From Robertmurraya dakarensis (GTDB lineage: Bacteria; Bacillota; Bacilli; Bacillales; Cytobacillaceae): DNA of 64,000 bases. This document shows, one piece after another, positions 9,211 to 17,726 of the stretch. The stretch is from positions 482,237 through 546,236 of the forward strand of contig NZ_LT707409.1 in the NCBI RefSeq assembly GCF_900156875.1, given 5' to 3'. A program made the position numbers and the translations under genes. Every line of letters begins with the position of its first letter. The stretch's first letter is position 1. The notes under the pieces were generated by a model. It worked only from the letters and a program-made list of their open reading frames with translations, made no database searches and was not told where the DNA came from.

Positions 9211-9606
9211 ATGGGTAGAATCGTACATTTTGAAATTCATGTAGATGATATGGAACGGGCAAAAAAGTTTTATGGAGAGGTGTTTGGCTGGACATTTGAA
9301 GATTGGAGCGAATATGCTGGTATGCCCTATTTTGGAGCTGTAACAGGTGCTGAGAATGAACTTGGCATCAATGGAGCATTGATGAAGCGTCAAGGGCCGC
9401 CGCCAGAACAGAACCAAGCTTTGAATGGCTATGCTTGTACAATGGGAGTGGCGGATTATGATTCAACGGAATCTAAAATTCTAGACCGGGGCGGCAAGGT
9501 AGCTCTGCCTAAGTATGCTCTTCCAGGCATGGCGTGGCAGGGATATTATATTGATCCTGAAGGAAATATATTTGGTATTCATCAACCAGATAAGAATGCA
9601 AAATAG
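9211..9606 (+). CDS. VOC (glyoxalase/bleomycin-resistance) family protein
   Basis: A protein of about 131 residues starting MGRIVHFEIHVDDMERAKKF, typical of single-domain VOC proteins. A second half-module ends in YYIDPEGNIFGIHQP, which supplies the metal or ligand pocket residues of the beta-alpha-beta-beta-beta fold. The start is set by GGAGGT at 9201-9206; the ATG at 9208 is a possible alternative, while an in-frame ATG at 9166 has no ribosome site. Substrate unknown; members act as dioxygenases, isomerases or resistance proteins. Confidence 0.85.
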   Translation: MGRIVHFEIHVDDMERAKKFYGEVFGWTFEDWSEYAGMPYFGAVTGAENELGINGALMKRQGPPPEQNQALNGYACTMGVADYDSTESKILDRGGKVALPKYALPGMAWQGYYIDPEGNIFGIHQPDKNAK

Positions 9607-9711
9607 GCGAGTATGATGTGGTGACAATCATCAATTGACGTAATGATTTTGGCTAATTACATCTAATACAAAGTAATTGAGGATAGTTAAACAAATTACT
9701 GTATCTAACCG

Positions 9712-9761
9712 GAACACTTACAAATATTGTTTTAGCAATATTTGTAAGTGTTCTTTTATTT
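9712..9761 (+). terminator. Long perfect terminator hairpin
   Basis: Perfect 18-bp stem (GAACACTTACAAATATTG at 9712-9729 and its complement at 9736-9753), loop TTTTAG, then TTTTATTT. Ends the VOC gene. Confidence 0.9.
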
Positions 9762-10213
9762 AGTGAAAACGAAGTTGTTTCTAGCAGCTAATTACCTGTT
9801 CTAATTAATTCGGATTAAAGATGCAAATCTCTTTTCAATAGCACACTTTGTCTATTTTTCTCGAGGAAGTATCGTTCGATACGTCTCTCTCCAATATTTC
9901 CCTATTAAAAATTTTGAACTACTTATTGTAATTTGTTCAGTGTAATATCATTAGATTTTTTTAAATAATAGAGTTTGGTTAAGCTGAATGACACCTTCTT
10001 CTTGCAGTCCTTTCCACAGTTTTAAAATGCCCTCAATCAGAGATATGCCTTTTGCTGAATTTAAGGGTTTATTGCATTTTTCCTTTCCCTTTGCCATTTT
10101 CCCAATTTTATTTTTTGTCCACACCTTTTTGTTGTTTTTGAATTTATTAGGGGTAAGGGACAAGAAATTCATAGTGGTTTCTTTCCTATTTAATGATAAG
10201 GAGAGGGTTTTAT
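9762..10213. other. Intergenic region without a convincing gene
   Basis: AT-rich. It holds a small hairpin GTATCG-TT-CGATAC near 9870 and the ribosome site AAGGAGAGG at 10198-10206 for the protease. A weak minus-strand reading frame (9951-10265) has no ribosome site and an ordinary low-complexity Lys-rich composition, so I do not call it. Confidence 0.5.
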
Positions 10214-11356
10214 TTGGCACTAACAGAAAACCGTATACTTGTTGGTTTTTACCCAAATGTGTCAAGGGCAGAGCGTGATCAAGTTCATCAGGATATCGGA
10301 GCTACCTTAGTTAAAGAGTTAAAAGAAATTCACTTGGATATTGTCACGGTTCCGATTAATCAGGTTAGTACAAGCTGTGCTAATTATCAGGCGAACAATA
10401 AGGTTCGGTATGCTGAGGAAGATATCGAGATTCACCTTAATGGCCTTTGTAGAAGAATTGTTCCCAATGATCCAGAGTACGATCTGCAGTGGGGCCTGGA
10501 AAAAATTATGGCTCCGGAAGCATGGTGTAGAGCGGTTAGATCTTCAAATGATGTCAATATTGTCATTATGGATACAGGAGTTGACCAGAATCACCTGGAC
10601 TTAGAAGGAAGAATCACTAAAAATATGAGTTTTACAGTTCCAGCGGGAACGGTCGATGATAATTATGGACATGGCACACATGTGGCTGGGATTGCTGCCG
10701 CGATCACTAATAACAATCAATTTGGAGCAGGGACAAGCTTTAATTCTGGTAATATATGGAATTACAAAGTGCTTGGCGATACTGGGACTGGTTCTATTAG
10801 TTGGGCCATCGCCGCAATTATCGACGCTGCCAATACAGGTGCACACATCATTAATATGAGCTTTGGTCATTATGGTTTTGTACAAGCTGAACAAGATGCC
10901 GTTGATTTTGCTTGGAGTAGAGGTGTGCTTCTTATTGGTTCAGCAGGAAATGATGATAATGATAATGATATTATTCCACATTATCCATCTGACTATTCAA
11001 ATGTCATCAGTGTCGCTGCTACAGATGAGAACGATTTAAAAGCAGACTTTTCCAATTTTGGAGAAACGAATGTAGATATTGCGGCACCAGGCGTAGACAT
11101 CTTCTCCACTTGCCCAAATCACCCAAATTCGATTGGGTGCCTAAATTTTGGTTCATTAAGTGGTACATCTATGTCTGCTCCGTTTGTAACAGGTCTTGGT
11201 GCATTAATCAAAGCGACTTTTCCATCCTTAACGAATGCCCAAATACGCCAAGCCATTGAATCGTCTACTGATACGGTTCCAGGTACGGGAACACAATATC
11301 GGCTTGGAAGAATTAACGCATTGAAAGCCATGATTGCAGCAGAAGGTCTAGCATAG
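10214..11356 (+). CDS. S8 family subtilisin-like serine protease
   Basis: A subtilase with the full catalytic triad: Asp in IVIMDTGVD (about residue 120), His in YGHGTHVAG (about 153), Ser in SGTSMSAPF (about 319) and the oxyanion Asn in SAGNDDND (about 246). An N-terminal stretch of about 75 residues looks like an I9-type inhibitory propeptide (ENRILVGFYPN, KVRYAEED). No signal peptide is visible, so it may be intracellular or leave the cell by another way. TTG at 10214 is favoured because AAGGAGAGG lies seven bases upstream; the in-frame ATG at 10193 has none. Substrate unknown. Confidence 0.88.
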   Translation: MALTENRILVGFYPNVSRAERDQVHQDIGATLVKELKEIHLDIVTVPINQVSTSCANYQANNKVRYAEEDIEIHLNGLCRRIVPNDPEYDLQWGLEKIMAPEAWCRAVRSSNDVNIVIMDTGVDQNHLDLEGRITKNMSFTVPAGTVDDNYGHGTHVAGIAAAITNNNQFGAGTSFNSGNIWNYKVLGDTGTGSISWAIAAIIDAANTGAHIINMSFGHYGFVQAEQDAVDFAWSRGVLLIGSAGNDDNDNDIIPHYPSDYSNVISVAATDENDLKADFSNFGETNVDIAAPGVDIFSTCPNHPNSIGCLNFGSLSGTSMSAPFVTGLGALIKATFPSLTNAQIRQAIESSTDTVPGTGTQYRLGRINALKAMIAAEGLA

Positions 11357-11372
11357 GATATCACATATGTGC

Positions 11373-11403
11373 AAAGTCCGCCTGATCAGAGCGGACTTTT
11401 TTA
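11373..11403 (+). terminator. Rho-independent terminator after the subtilase
   Basis: Stem AAAGTCCGC / GCGGACTTT, loop CTGATCAGA, followed by TTTTTT. Confidence 0.9.
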
Positions 11404-11494
11404 GATTCAATATATAATAGGCTGCCATCTAAGCCGATTCTTTTTGATCTGAATACGATATTGAACAAAGGAGTCAGTAAAGGGGTCATGAGAC

Positions 11495-12226
11495 ATGGGT
11501 AAATCAGTTGGTAAATGGACCAAGCATAAAATATTACTTCAGGATGAAGCTTTGACAACCTATTTACCTGAGACCAAATTGTTCAGAAGGGATACATTCC
11601 ATGAACTCTTGGAAAAGCATGGGGAAGTAATCGTAAAACCGTGTTTGGGTCTTCATGGAAGAGGAGTAGTTAGTGTATCAGCATTAACTAACCAACACTA
11701 TTTGGTGCACTTTAAGAACGAAAAAGTAGTATACAACAGTGAAAATGATGTCTACACGTTTTTAAGGAAACAATATTATTCTCGTAGAAAAAAATATATT
11801 GTCCAGCAAAAACTCAATTTAACTAGCATTCAGAATTGTCCATTTGATATTCGAGTAATGGTCCAGCGCACTAGAGGTTCGCTAAAATGGTGGGTAACAG
11901 GAAGGCTTGCTAAGGTAGCTGCTAAGGGATATCTCATAACTAATGCAGCTCAAGCCGTTATGCCTGTTGAGGAAGCAATAGAAGAAGCTAATCTGAATTT
12001 TTCCGTTAAAGATTTAATAGCTGAAATGGATCATATTTCATTGTTAACGGCCAATAAACTGATGGCATATTATCCAAACAGAAGAATGATCGGTCTGGAT
12101 ATAGGTCTTGATATTTATGGAAAACTCTGGATCATAGAAGCAAATTTGGGTCCTGATATCTATATGTTTAAGAAGCTTAAAGACAAAAGCGTATTTAAAA
12201 AGATGAGATGGTTCCGAAAACATTGA
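11495..12226 (+). CDS. YheC/YheD family ATP-grasp protein (spore coat-associated)
   Basis: A 243-residue protein of the YheC/YheD family, found in the endospore coat of Bacillus. ATP-grasp features are seen: VIVKPCLGLHGRGVV (nucleotide loop, residues 45-60), KYIVQQKLNL, the CPFDIRVMVQR strand and the C-terminal metal site GLDIGLDIYGKLWIIEANLGPD. The reaction is unknown for the family. Start ATG follows AAGGGGTCATGAGAC. It is shorter than the two-domain YheC/YheD members. Likely sporulation-time expression is inferred from the family only. Confidence 0.85.
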   Translation: MGKSVGKWTKHKILLQDEALTTYLPETKLFRRDTFHELLEKHGEVIVKPCLGLHGRGVVSVSALTNQHYLVHFKNEKVVYNSENDVYTFLRKQYYSRRKKYIVQQKLNLTSIQNCPFDIRVMVQRTRGSLKWWVTGRLAKVAAKGYLITNAAQAVMPVEEAIEEANLNFSVKDLIAEMDHISLLTANKLMAYYPNRRMIGLDIGLDIYGKLWIIEANLGPDIYMFKKLKDKSVFKKMRWFRKH

Positions 12227-12239
12227 GCCAGCATAGTTA

Positions 12240-12271
12240 TCAGACCAAACCATTTACGCGATTTGGTCTTG
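12240..12271 (+). terminator. Hairpin after the YheC/D gene
   Basis: Stem AGACCAAA / TTTGGTCTT with a twelve-base loop. There is no strong T-run, so it may be a weak terminator. Confidence 0.45.
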
Positions 12272-12392
12272 GTAATTATTATTTATAACTGAGTTACTAA
12301 ATAACCATTTATTCTAGGGAACTCAGAGATCCTGCTAATTTAATAAAAGGTTACATAAAAGGATTACTTGTGTTGATTCGTTTGAAAAGGAA

Positions 12393-12421
12393 TTGTATTA
12401 TTACGTTCCTTTTGCTATGAT
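12393..12421 (+). promoter_or_regulatory. Sigma-A promoter of the macrolide-type leader and MFS gene
   Basis: TTGTAT at 12393-12398, 17-bp spacer, TATGAT at 12416-12421. The predicted start of transcription is near 12428, about 27 bases before the leader peptide. Confidence 0.55.
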
Positions 12422-12454
12422 AATATCATCAATTAGGAAATGGAGGTTTTCTTT

Positions 12455-12499
12455 GTGACAGCATCAATGAGATTACGATTCCCTATGTTCATCCGTTAA
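12455..12499 (+). CDS. ErmD-like macrolide-arrest leader peptide
   Basis: GTG start with GGAGG eight bases upstream codes for 14 residues, VTASMRLRFPMFIR (first residue read as Met). The known ErmDL leader is MTHSMRLRFPTLNQ, so nine of the first ten positions agree, including the MRLR arrest core at which macrolide-bound ribosomes stall (established for ErmDL). The leader lies 200 bases before an MFS exporter gene, with an intrinsic terminator between. I infer that macrolide-dependent stalling controls that gene. The SD stretch GGTTTTCTT (12445-12453) can pair with AAGAAAACC at 12560-12568, a possible alternative fold. Confidence 0.85.
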   Translation: MTASMRLRFPMFIR

Positions 12500-12587
12500 C
12501 TAAATACGTGTGAAGGCTCTGCCTGCGTTCAGAGCGATGGGATTGGTCTGTCTTTTTTTAAGAAAACCTATATTTGACGGTTATTTT

Positions 12588-12618
12588 AAAAGAGAGGGGA
12601 TGATTTCTCCTCTTTTTT
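12588..12618 (+). terminator. Attenuator-type terminator between leader peptide and MFS gene
   Basis: Stem AAAAGAG-A-GGGGA against TCTCCTCTTTT (bulged A, two G-T pairs), loop TGATT, then a run of T with GTGTG after it. Its place between leader and exporter gene fits transcription attenuation; a smaller hairpin GCTCTG / CAGAGC lies at 12516-12535, before a T7 run at 12553. Confidence 0.65.
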
Positions 12619-12712
12619 GTGTGTCTTTAAAATGGAATAAAGTGGTACAATCTTGTGAATGTGGGCGAAGCGAATTTCTGAAAAAATAATAATAGAAATG
12701 AGCTGGAAATCA

Positions 12713-13954
12713 ATGAACATTGAAAACAATCATCTCCAGGAGAATTGGTTAAAAAATATCATTCTCTTTTTAAGCAGCCAGACGGTCTCACTATTTGGAT
12801 CGTCTCTGGTTCAATACGCCATTATGTGGCATATAACACTAACGACCGAATCCGGATTGATGATGACGTTGTATATTATTTGTGGTTTTATCCCGACCTT
12901 TATTTTGTCACCAGTTGCAGGAGTTTGGGCTGACCGATATAACCGTAAAATGCTGATTATGTTAGCAGACGGACTGATCGCGATGGCAACTTTAATCCTT
13001 GCTATTCTCTATTTAATGGGGTTTAATGCAATCTGGCTGCTTTTCATGATGGCAGCGGTTCGTGCCTTTGGAACTGGAATTCAAATGCCAGCAGTCGGAG
13101 CCATTTTACCGCAAATTGTTCCCAAGGATAAATTGACAAAGGTGAACGGAACAAATGGTAGTATTCAAGCGATTATCATGTTCGTATCGCCAATGGTTAG
13201 TGCAGCACTGTTAGGACTGACCTCGATCGAAATGATTTTCTTTATCGATGTGATTACGGCAGGTATTGCCATTGTCACGCTTCTGGCTTTAAAAATTTCT
13301 GTACATGAGAAGGCAGCAGAAACACAAACAACAAGCTACTTTAGTGATTTTAAACAAGGGTTACAATATGTGAATAACCATGCTTTTCTAAAAAAATTCT
13401 TCCTATTCTTTGCGGTATTCTTTGTACTAATGGCACCCGCATCCTTTTTAACGCCACTCCAGGTTACACGCAGTTTCGGCGATGATGTGTGGCGATTATC
13501 AGCCATCGAAATTGCCTTCTCCGTCGGCATGATGGCAGGCGGGGGAATTATTGCGTCCTGGGGAGGCTTTCCGAACAAAATCAAAACGTTAGGATTCGCA
13601 AGTATGATCATGGGAGTCTGCACATTTGGCCTTGGTATTGTCCCGGATTTTTGGGTGTATTTAGCATTTATGGCCGTATTCGGTATTGCCTTGCCAATTT
13701 TTAATACACCGGCAACTGTTTTGTTACAGGAAAAAGTAGAGGAAGGTTATTTAGGAAGAGTTTTCGGCGTAATGGGGATGATTTCAACCTCGATGATGCC
13801 ACTTGGAATGTTACTATTCGGTCCTATTGCCGATTTCATCAAAATTGAATGGCTATTAGTAGGAACTGGAATATTCATTATCATATTAGCCATATTCCTA
13901 GGCCGTAATAAAGTATTAATGGAAGCGGGAAAACCTGCAGCGATAGAATCATAA
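12713..13954 (+). CDS. MFS drug exporter, probable macrolide efflux protein
   Basis: A 12-helix major facilitator protein of the DHA3/Mef type. It has the A-like motif GVWADRYNRKMLIM between helices 2 and 3, GTGIQMPAVGAILPQIVPKDKL, and GRVFGVMGMISTSMMPLGMLLFGP near the end, all typical of macrolide exporters such as MefA and their Bacillus relatives. The preceding MRLR leader supports macrolides as inducers and probably substrates. The start is uncertain: ATGs at 12659, 12698 and 12713 are in frame and none has a good ribosome site; 12713 gives the normal short tail before helix 1. A hairpin follows at 13961. Confidence 0.85.
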   Translation: MNIENNHLQENWLKNIILFLSSQTVSLFGSSLVQYAIMWHITLTTESGLMMTLYIICGFIPTFILSPVAGVWADRYNRKMLIMLADGLIAMATLILAILYLMGFNAIWLLFMMAAVRAFGTGIQMPAVGAILPQIVPKDKLTKVNGTNGSIQAIIMFVSPMVSAALLGLTSIEMIFFIDVITAGIAIVTLLALKISVHEKAAETQTTSYFSDFKQGLQYVNNHAFLKKFFLFFAVFFVLMAPASFLTPLQVTRSFGDDVWRLSAIEIAFSVGMMAGGGIIASWGGFPNKIKTLGFASMIMGVCTFGLGIVPDFWVYLAFMAVFGIALPIFNTPATVLLQEKVEEGYLGRVFGVMGMISTSMMPLGMLLFGPIADFIKIEWLLVGTGIFIIILAIFLGRNKVLMEAGKPAAIES

Positions 13955-13960
13955 TGTTAA

Positions 13961-13988
13961 GAACGAGGGTCATTGGCTCTCGTTTTCT
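13961..13988 (+). terminator. Rho-independent terminator after the MFS gene
   Basis: Stem ACGAG-GG / GCTCTCGT followed by TTTTCTC. Confidence 0.7.
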
Positions 13989-14072
13989 CATGTTGGTAAT
14001 TGTCCCCCAGCGTAAATATTGGGAGTTGGCTATTATATGTTTTATAATTTTAAGAAAAAAGGTGATAGCGAT

Positions 14073-15272
14073 ATGTATAAACTATATTGCAGGATGTATC
14101 AACGTTCTCTTAAATTTGCTATGAATTTTCTAGCCTGGCGAAAACCTGAATTAATAGAGGGAGAAAATAGTCTAAGCAAACTTCCTATTCTAATAAAAAA
14201 TAAAAATATAAAGAATGTATTGATTGTAACGGATAAAGGAATTACAAAGCTCGGATTAATGGATGAAATGCTTAAAGGTTTGAATACTATGGGGATAAAC
14301 TATGTTGTGTATGATGATACGGTTCCCAACCCTACGATTGATAACATTGAAGAAGCACTCAGCCTTTACCGTGAAAACGGATGTGAAAGTTTAATAGCTT
14401 TTGGCGGTGGATCGCCAATGGATTGTGCAAAAGGGGTTGGTGTACGTTTAGCAAGACCTGAAAAGAGCATTTCACAAATGAAAGGGCAGCTAAAAGTAAG
14501 AAAAAAGACTCCGACGCTTTTTGCCGTCCCAACAACATCTGGAACAGGAAGTGAAGCCACACTTGCGGCAGTAATATCGAATAGCAAGACACACGAGAAA
14601 TATGCAGTCAATGATACGGTATTAATTCCGCACTTTGCTGTCCTTGACCCGCTGCTGACGATTAAACTTCCACCCCATATTACGTCCACTACAGGGATGG
14701 ATGCATTAACACATGCTGTTGAGGCTTACATTGGAAAAAGTAACACAGAGGAAACAAAAAATTGCGCCAGAGAAGCGGTCAGCTTAATTTTTGAAAATCT
14801 ATATGAAGCTTATTCAAACGGATCAAATATTGCCGCCCGCCGAAATATGCAGAAAGCTTCCTATTTGGCAGGAGTCTCATTCACACGTGCTTTTGTTGGC
14901 TATGTACATGCGATTGCTCATACTCTTGGCGGATTTTACAACGTTCCCCATGGCTTGGCAAACGCAATTATCCTTCCCCATGTTCTTGAGTATTACGGCA
15001 GTTCGGCACACAAACCATTGGCGGAGTTAGCTGATTTAATTGGTGTTTCAAAAGAATCTGACAGTTTGGAAGTCAAAGCAAGAAAGTTTATCAATGCCAT
15101 AAGGCAGCTTAATCAAGCTATGGACATTCCAATTAAAGTGAGTGGTATTGAGGAAAAAGATATGCCAATTATGATCGAACGAGCTCTAAAAGAAGCCAAT
15201 CCTCTTTATCCTGTACCGAGAATTTTGAACAAAGACGATCTGTTTAAACTTTATCAATTAATTAAAGAATGA
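14073..15272 (+). CDS. Iron-containing (group III) alcohol dehydrogenase
   Basis: NAD(P)-dependent oxidoreductase of the iron-activated alcohol dehydrogenase family, about 400 residues. The coenzyme loop GGGSPMD is at 111-117 and TTSGTGSEAT at 154-163. The metal ligands are Asp210 and His214 (GMDALTHAVEAY), His279 (HAIAHTLGG) and His293 (NVPHG). The ATG at 14073 follows AAAAAAGGTGATAG; upstream in-frame codons lack a site. The N-terminal 20 residues are basic and hydrophobic. Substrate cannot be told; butanol, 1,3-propanediol or lactaldehyde enzymes share the fold. Monocistronic and followed by a repeat block. Confidence 0.92.
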   Translation: MYKLYCRMYQRSLKFAMNFLAWRKPELIEGENSLSKLPILIKNKNIKNVLIVTDKGITKLGLMDEMLKGLNTMGINYVVYDDTVPNPTIDNIEEALSLYRENGCESLIAFGGGSPMDCAKGVGVRLARPEKSISQMKGQLKVRKKTPTLFAVPTTSGTGSEATLAAVISNSKTHEKYAVNDTVLIPHFAVLDPLLTIKLPPHITSTTGMDALTHAVEAYIGKSNTEETKNCAREAVSLIFENLYEAYSNGSNIAARRNMQKASYLAGVSFTRAFVGYVHAIAHTLGGFYNVPHGLANAIILPHVLEYYGSSAHKPLAELADLIGVSKESDSLEVKARKFINAIRQLNQAMDIPIKVSGIEEKDMPIMIERALKEANPLYPVPRILNKDDLFKLYQLIKE

Positions 15273-15287
15273 TTGGGGGTCTAGGTT

Positions 15288-15332
15288 GGCGGCTGTCCTC
15301 CAGGGGATTAACTGTAGTGGGGAGCAGGCACT
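15288..15332 (+). repeat. REP-like palindrome heading array 2
   Basis: Left arm GGCTGTCCTCC, middle ATTAACTGTAG, right arm TGGGGAGCAGGCAC. Located 15 bases after the dehydrogenase stop and 13 bases before the first 52-bp unit. Confidence 0.75.
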
Positions 15333-15344
15333 ATTTCATGAGGG

Positions 15345-16590
15345 ATCGGTCTTCAAAAGTGGAATGAGAACCGAAAGAGGGTCAGGGTAATCATGAGAAC
15401 GGTTTTCATAAAGGGAATGAAAACCGCAAGAGGTCTGGCGCCAACAGGAAACGGTCTTCATAAGAGGGATGAGAACCGAAAGAGATCCGCGCAATCATGG
15501 AAACGGTCTTCATAAGAGGGATGAGAACCGAAACAGGTCCCGCGCAAGTAGGAAACGGTCTTCATAAGAGGCATGAGAACCGAAAGAGGTCCCGCGCAAG
15601 TAGGAAACGGCCTTCATAAAAGGAATGAAAACCGCAAGAGGTTCAGCGCCAACAGGAAACGGTCTTCATAAGAGGGATGAGAACCGAAACAGGTTCAGCT
15701 CAATCAGGAAACGGTCTTAATAAAAGGCATGAGAACCGAAAGAGGTTCAGCGCCGACAGGAAACGGTCTTCATAAAAGGCATGAGAACCGCAAGAGGTTC
15801 AGCTCAATCAGGAAACGGTCTTCATAAAAGGCATGAGAACCGAAAGAGGTTCAGCGCCGACAGGAAACGGTCTTCATAAAAGGCATGAGAACCGCAAGAG
15901 GTTCAGCGCCGACAGGAAACGGTCTTCATAAAAGGCATGAGAACCGCAAGAGGTACAGTGCAATCATGGAACGGTCTTCATAAGAAGAATGAGAACCGAA
16001 AGAGATCCTGGCAATCATGTAAACGGTCTTCATAAGTGGGATGAGAACCGAAACAGGTCCAGCGGAATCAGGAAACGGTCTTCATATGAGTCATGAGAAC
16101 CGAAAAAGATCCGGACAATCATGGAAACGGTCTTCATAAGAGGGATGAGAACCGAAACAGGTCCAGCGGAATCAGGAAACGGTCTTCATAAGAAGAATGA
16201 GAACCGAAAGAGATCCGGTCAATCATGGAAACGGTCTTCATAAGAGGGATGAGAACCGAAAGAGGATCCTGGCAATCATGGAAACGGTCTTCATAAGTGG
16301 AATGAGAACCGAAAAAGGACCAGCGCAACCAGGAAACGGTCTTCATAAGATGGATGAGAACCCGAAAGAGATCCGGGCAATCATGGAAACGGTCTTCATA
16401 AGTGGAATGAGAACCGAAAAAGGACCAGCGCAACCAGGAAACGGTCTTCATAAAAGTCATGAGAACCGAAAGAGATCCCGCGTAACCAGGAAACGTTCTT
16501 CATAAGAGGGGTGAGAACCGAAAGAGGTTCAGCGCAATCAGGAAATGGTATTCATAAGAGTGATGAGAACCGAAGATGGTCCATCGTAAG
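15345..16590 (+). repeat. 52-bp tandem repeat array 2 (24 units)
   Basis: Twenty-four units at a 51-53 bp step. The core is CGGTCTTCATAAGAGG / ATGAGAACCGAAAGAGG with linkers such as TCCAGCGGAATCAGGAAA. Inner units from about 15600 to 15960 share a GTTCAGCGCCGACAGG linker, those after 16000 an ATCCGGNCAATCATGG linker, so sub-families have spread locally. The array separates two convergent genes. Confidence 0.95.
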
Positions 16591-16631
16591 CAGGCAATGT
16601 ATGTGTTTTTATATATTTACATTAGTCTTTA

Positions 16632-16668
16632 CATAAAAGCCGATCATTTAAGGTATCGGCTTTTATAT
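16632..16668. terminator. Bidirectional terminator
   Basis: Stem ATAAAAGCCGAT / ATCGGCTTTTAT with a ten-base loop; A-run and T-run on both sides let it act for the minus-strand gene at 16690 and for read-through from array 2. Confidence 0.8.
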
Positions 16669-16689
16669 AGTAATTCTTATTCAGCTTCT

Positions 16690-17355
16690 TTATTTAATTT
16701 GAACTTTTTGATCCCCAATTTGGATATACCATTTACCTTGTGCAAAGCTTTCTTTAGAGATTTCATAAACTTCTGTATCTTTTATGGTAATTCCCGGATT
16801 AAGATCAGACACAATTTTTGAATTATCAATGTCAGTTTCAACAGCATAATAGCTGCTGGCGTCAAGATCAGCCTCATACTCTGTGCCTTTTTCATCAACT
16901 AAGTTAAGAGTTGGATAATCAAACATTCCCACTGGTTCATCAGATACGTTCTTCATTGTATATTGAATAGCCACAAAAGTTCCACCTTCTGAAGCTTGTT
17001 TATTAACATATTGATCTCCAACTTTTGATTTTTCTTCAAATTTAGAAACTGTTATTTCTAATTTGTTAGCGGCAACAACTTCTCCAACCGCATACACTTT
17101 TTCTTTTGGCGCTTCTTCTGTTTTTGAATCCGTGGCAGCATTATCTGAAGCAGTATTTGTACCCGTGTCGGTATCATCACCGCCGCCTAATGCACTACCA
17201 ATTATAAATAGAACAATGATAGCTCCAATAAATGATAAAATCTTGTGTCTCATAAACCAATTACGTTGATCTTTACCGCAATTAGGGCATTTTTTTACTC
17301 CTTTTGCAATTTCTTTACCACACGCTTTGCAAGGGACTAAATTTTTATCAGCCAT
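16690..17355 (-). CDS. Zinc-ribbon, membrane-anchored DUF4352 protein
   Basis: A 221-residue protein: N-terminal zinc ribbon (CKACGKEIAKG then CPNCGKD, four Cys), a basic stretch, one transmembrane helix (ILSFIGAIIVLFIIGSAL), an acidic Thr/Asp linker, and an extracellular DUF4352-type domain (VGEVVAANKLEITVSKFE ... FVAIQYTMKNVSDEPV). Such proteins sit with the ribbon in the cytoplasm and the immunoglobulin-like domain outside. Function unknown. The ATG at 17355 is set by AAGGAGG just upstream on the minus strand; earlier in-frame codons have no site. Confidence 0.85.
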   Translation of the reverse strand: MADKNLVPCKACGKEIAKGVKKCPNCGKDQRNWFMRHKILSFIGAIIVLFIIGSALGGGDDTDTGTNTASDNAATDSKTEEAPKEKVYAVGEVVAANKLEITVSKFEEKSKVGDQYVNKQASEGGTFVAIQYTMKNVSDEPVGMFDYPTLNLVDEKGTEYEADLDASSYYAVETDIDNSKIVSDLNPGITIKDTEVYEISKESFAQGKWYIQIGDQKVQIK

Positions 17356-17726
17356 AGTTAGTACCTCCTTATTACGTGTATTATGTCCATATAATTCATT
17401 AGAAAATCCGATAATTTCTACCATTTTTTAAATCATAAGATGAAGTAACATAAGAGGTTTTATGTATTATTTATGTAATCCTATTTAATCTCGATCATTG
17501 GAATCAAAAGGTAAAATGGGTTAAATATAAGAAACGATGTAGCACTCAATAAACGTAGGTAAATTAATATCCTTGAGTTGTTTTTAATTTTTAGAAAAAG
17601 GCTTATAAGGGGGTGGATTTGTTTTACATATTAAAATCTGCCATTGAAATAAAGAATGGTTCCAAATAATTTTACTATTTATTGAAAATACTTAAGAAGT
17701 GGTCTAATTAATAAAGGGGAATCATT
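17356..17726 (+). other. Divergent intergenic region
   Basis: Lies between the minus-strand zinc-ribbon gene and the EcsC gene, so promoters for both are expected. A 16-codon frame beginning TTG at 17619 with an unusually strong AAGGGGGTGG site (encoding LFYILKSAIEIKNGSK) ends at 17669, 57 bases before the EcsC start. It could be a short leader ORF, but nothing else supports it. Confidence 0.3.

Noticed and set aside
9951-10265. Minus-strand ORF of 104 codons
   Set aside because: No ribosome site, Lys/Asn-rich shadow of T-rich DNA, overlaps the protease start.
16197-16505. Open reading frames inside the arrays (for example 6427, 16197, 30367, 57811, 59623)
   Set aside because: They arise from the repeat; 52 bp shifts the frame each unit, there are no ribosome sites, and the products are low-complexity peptides.
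15345-16590. The 52-bp arrays as CRISPR arrays
   Set aside because: Repeat-like blocks of about 30 bp alternate with 22-bp linkers, but linkers are conserved between units, the blocks vary, and no cas genes are in the window.
17619-17669. 16-codon leader ORF before the EcsC gene
   Set aside because: The ribosome site is strong, but there is no terminator/antiterminator and no known leader motif.
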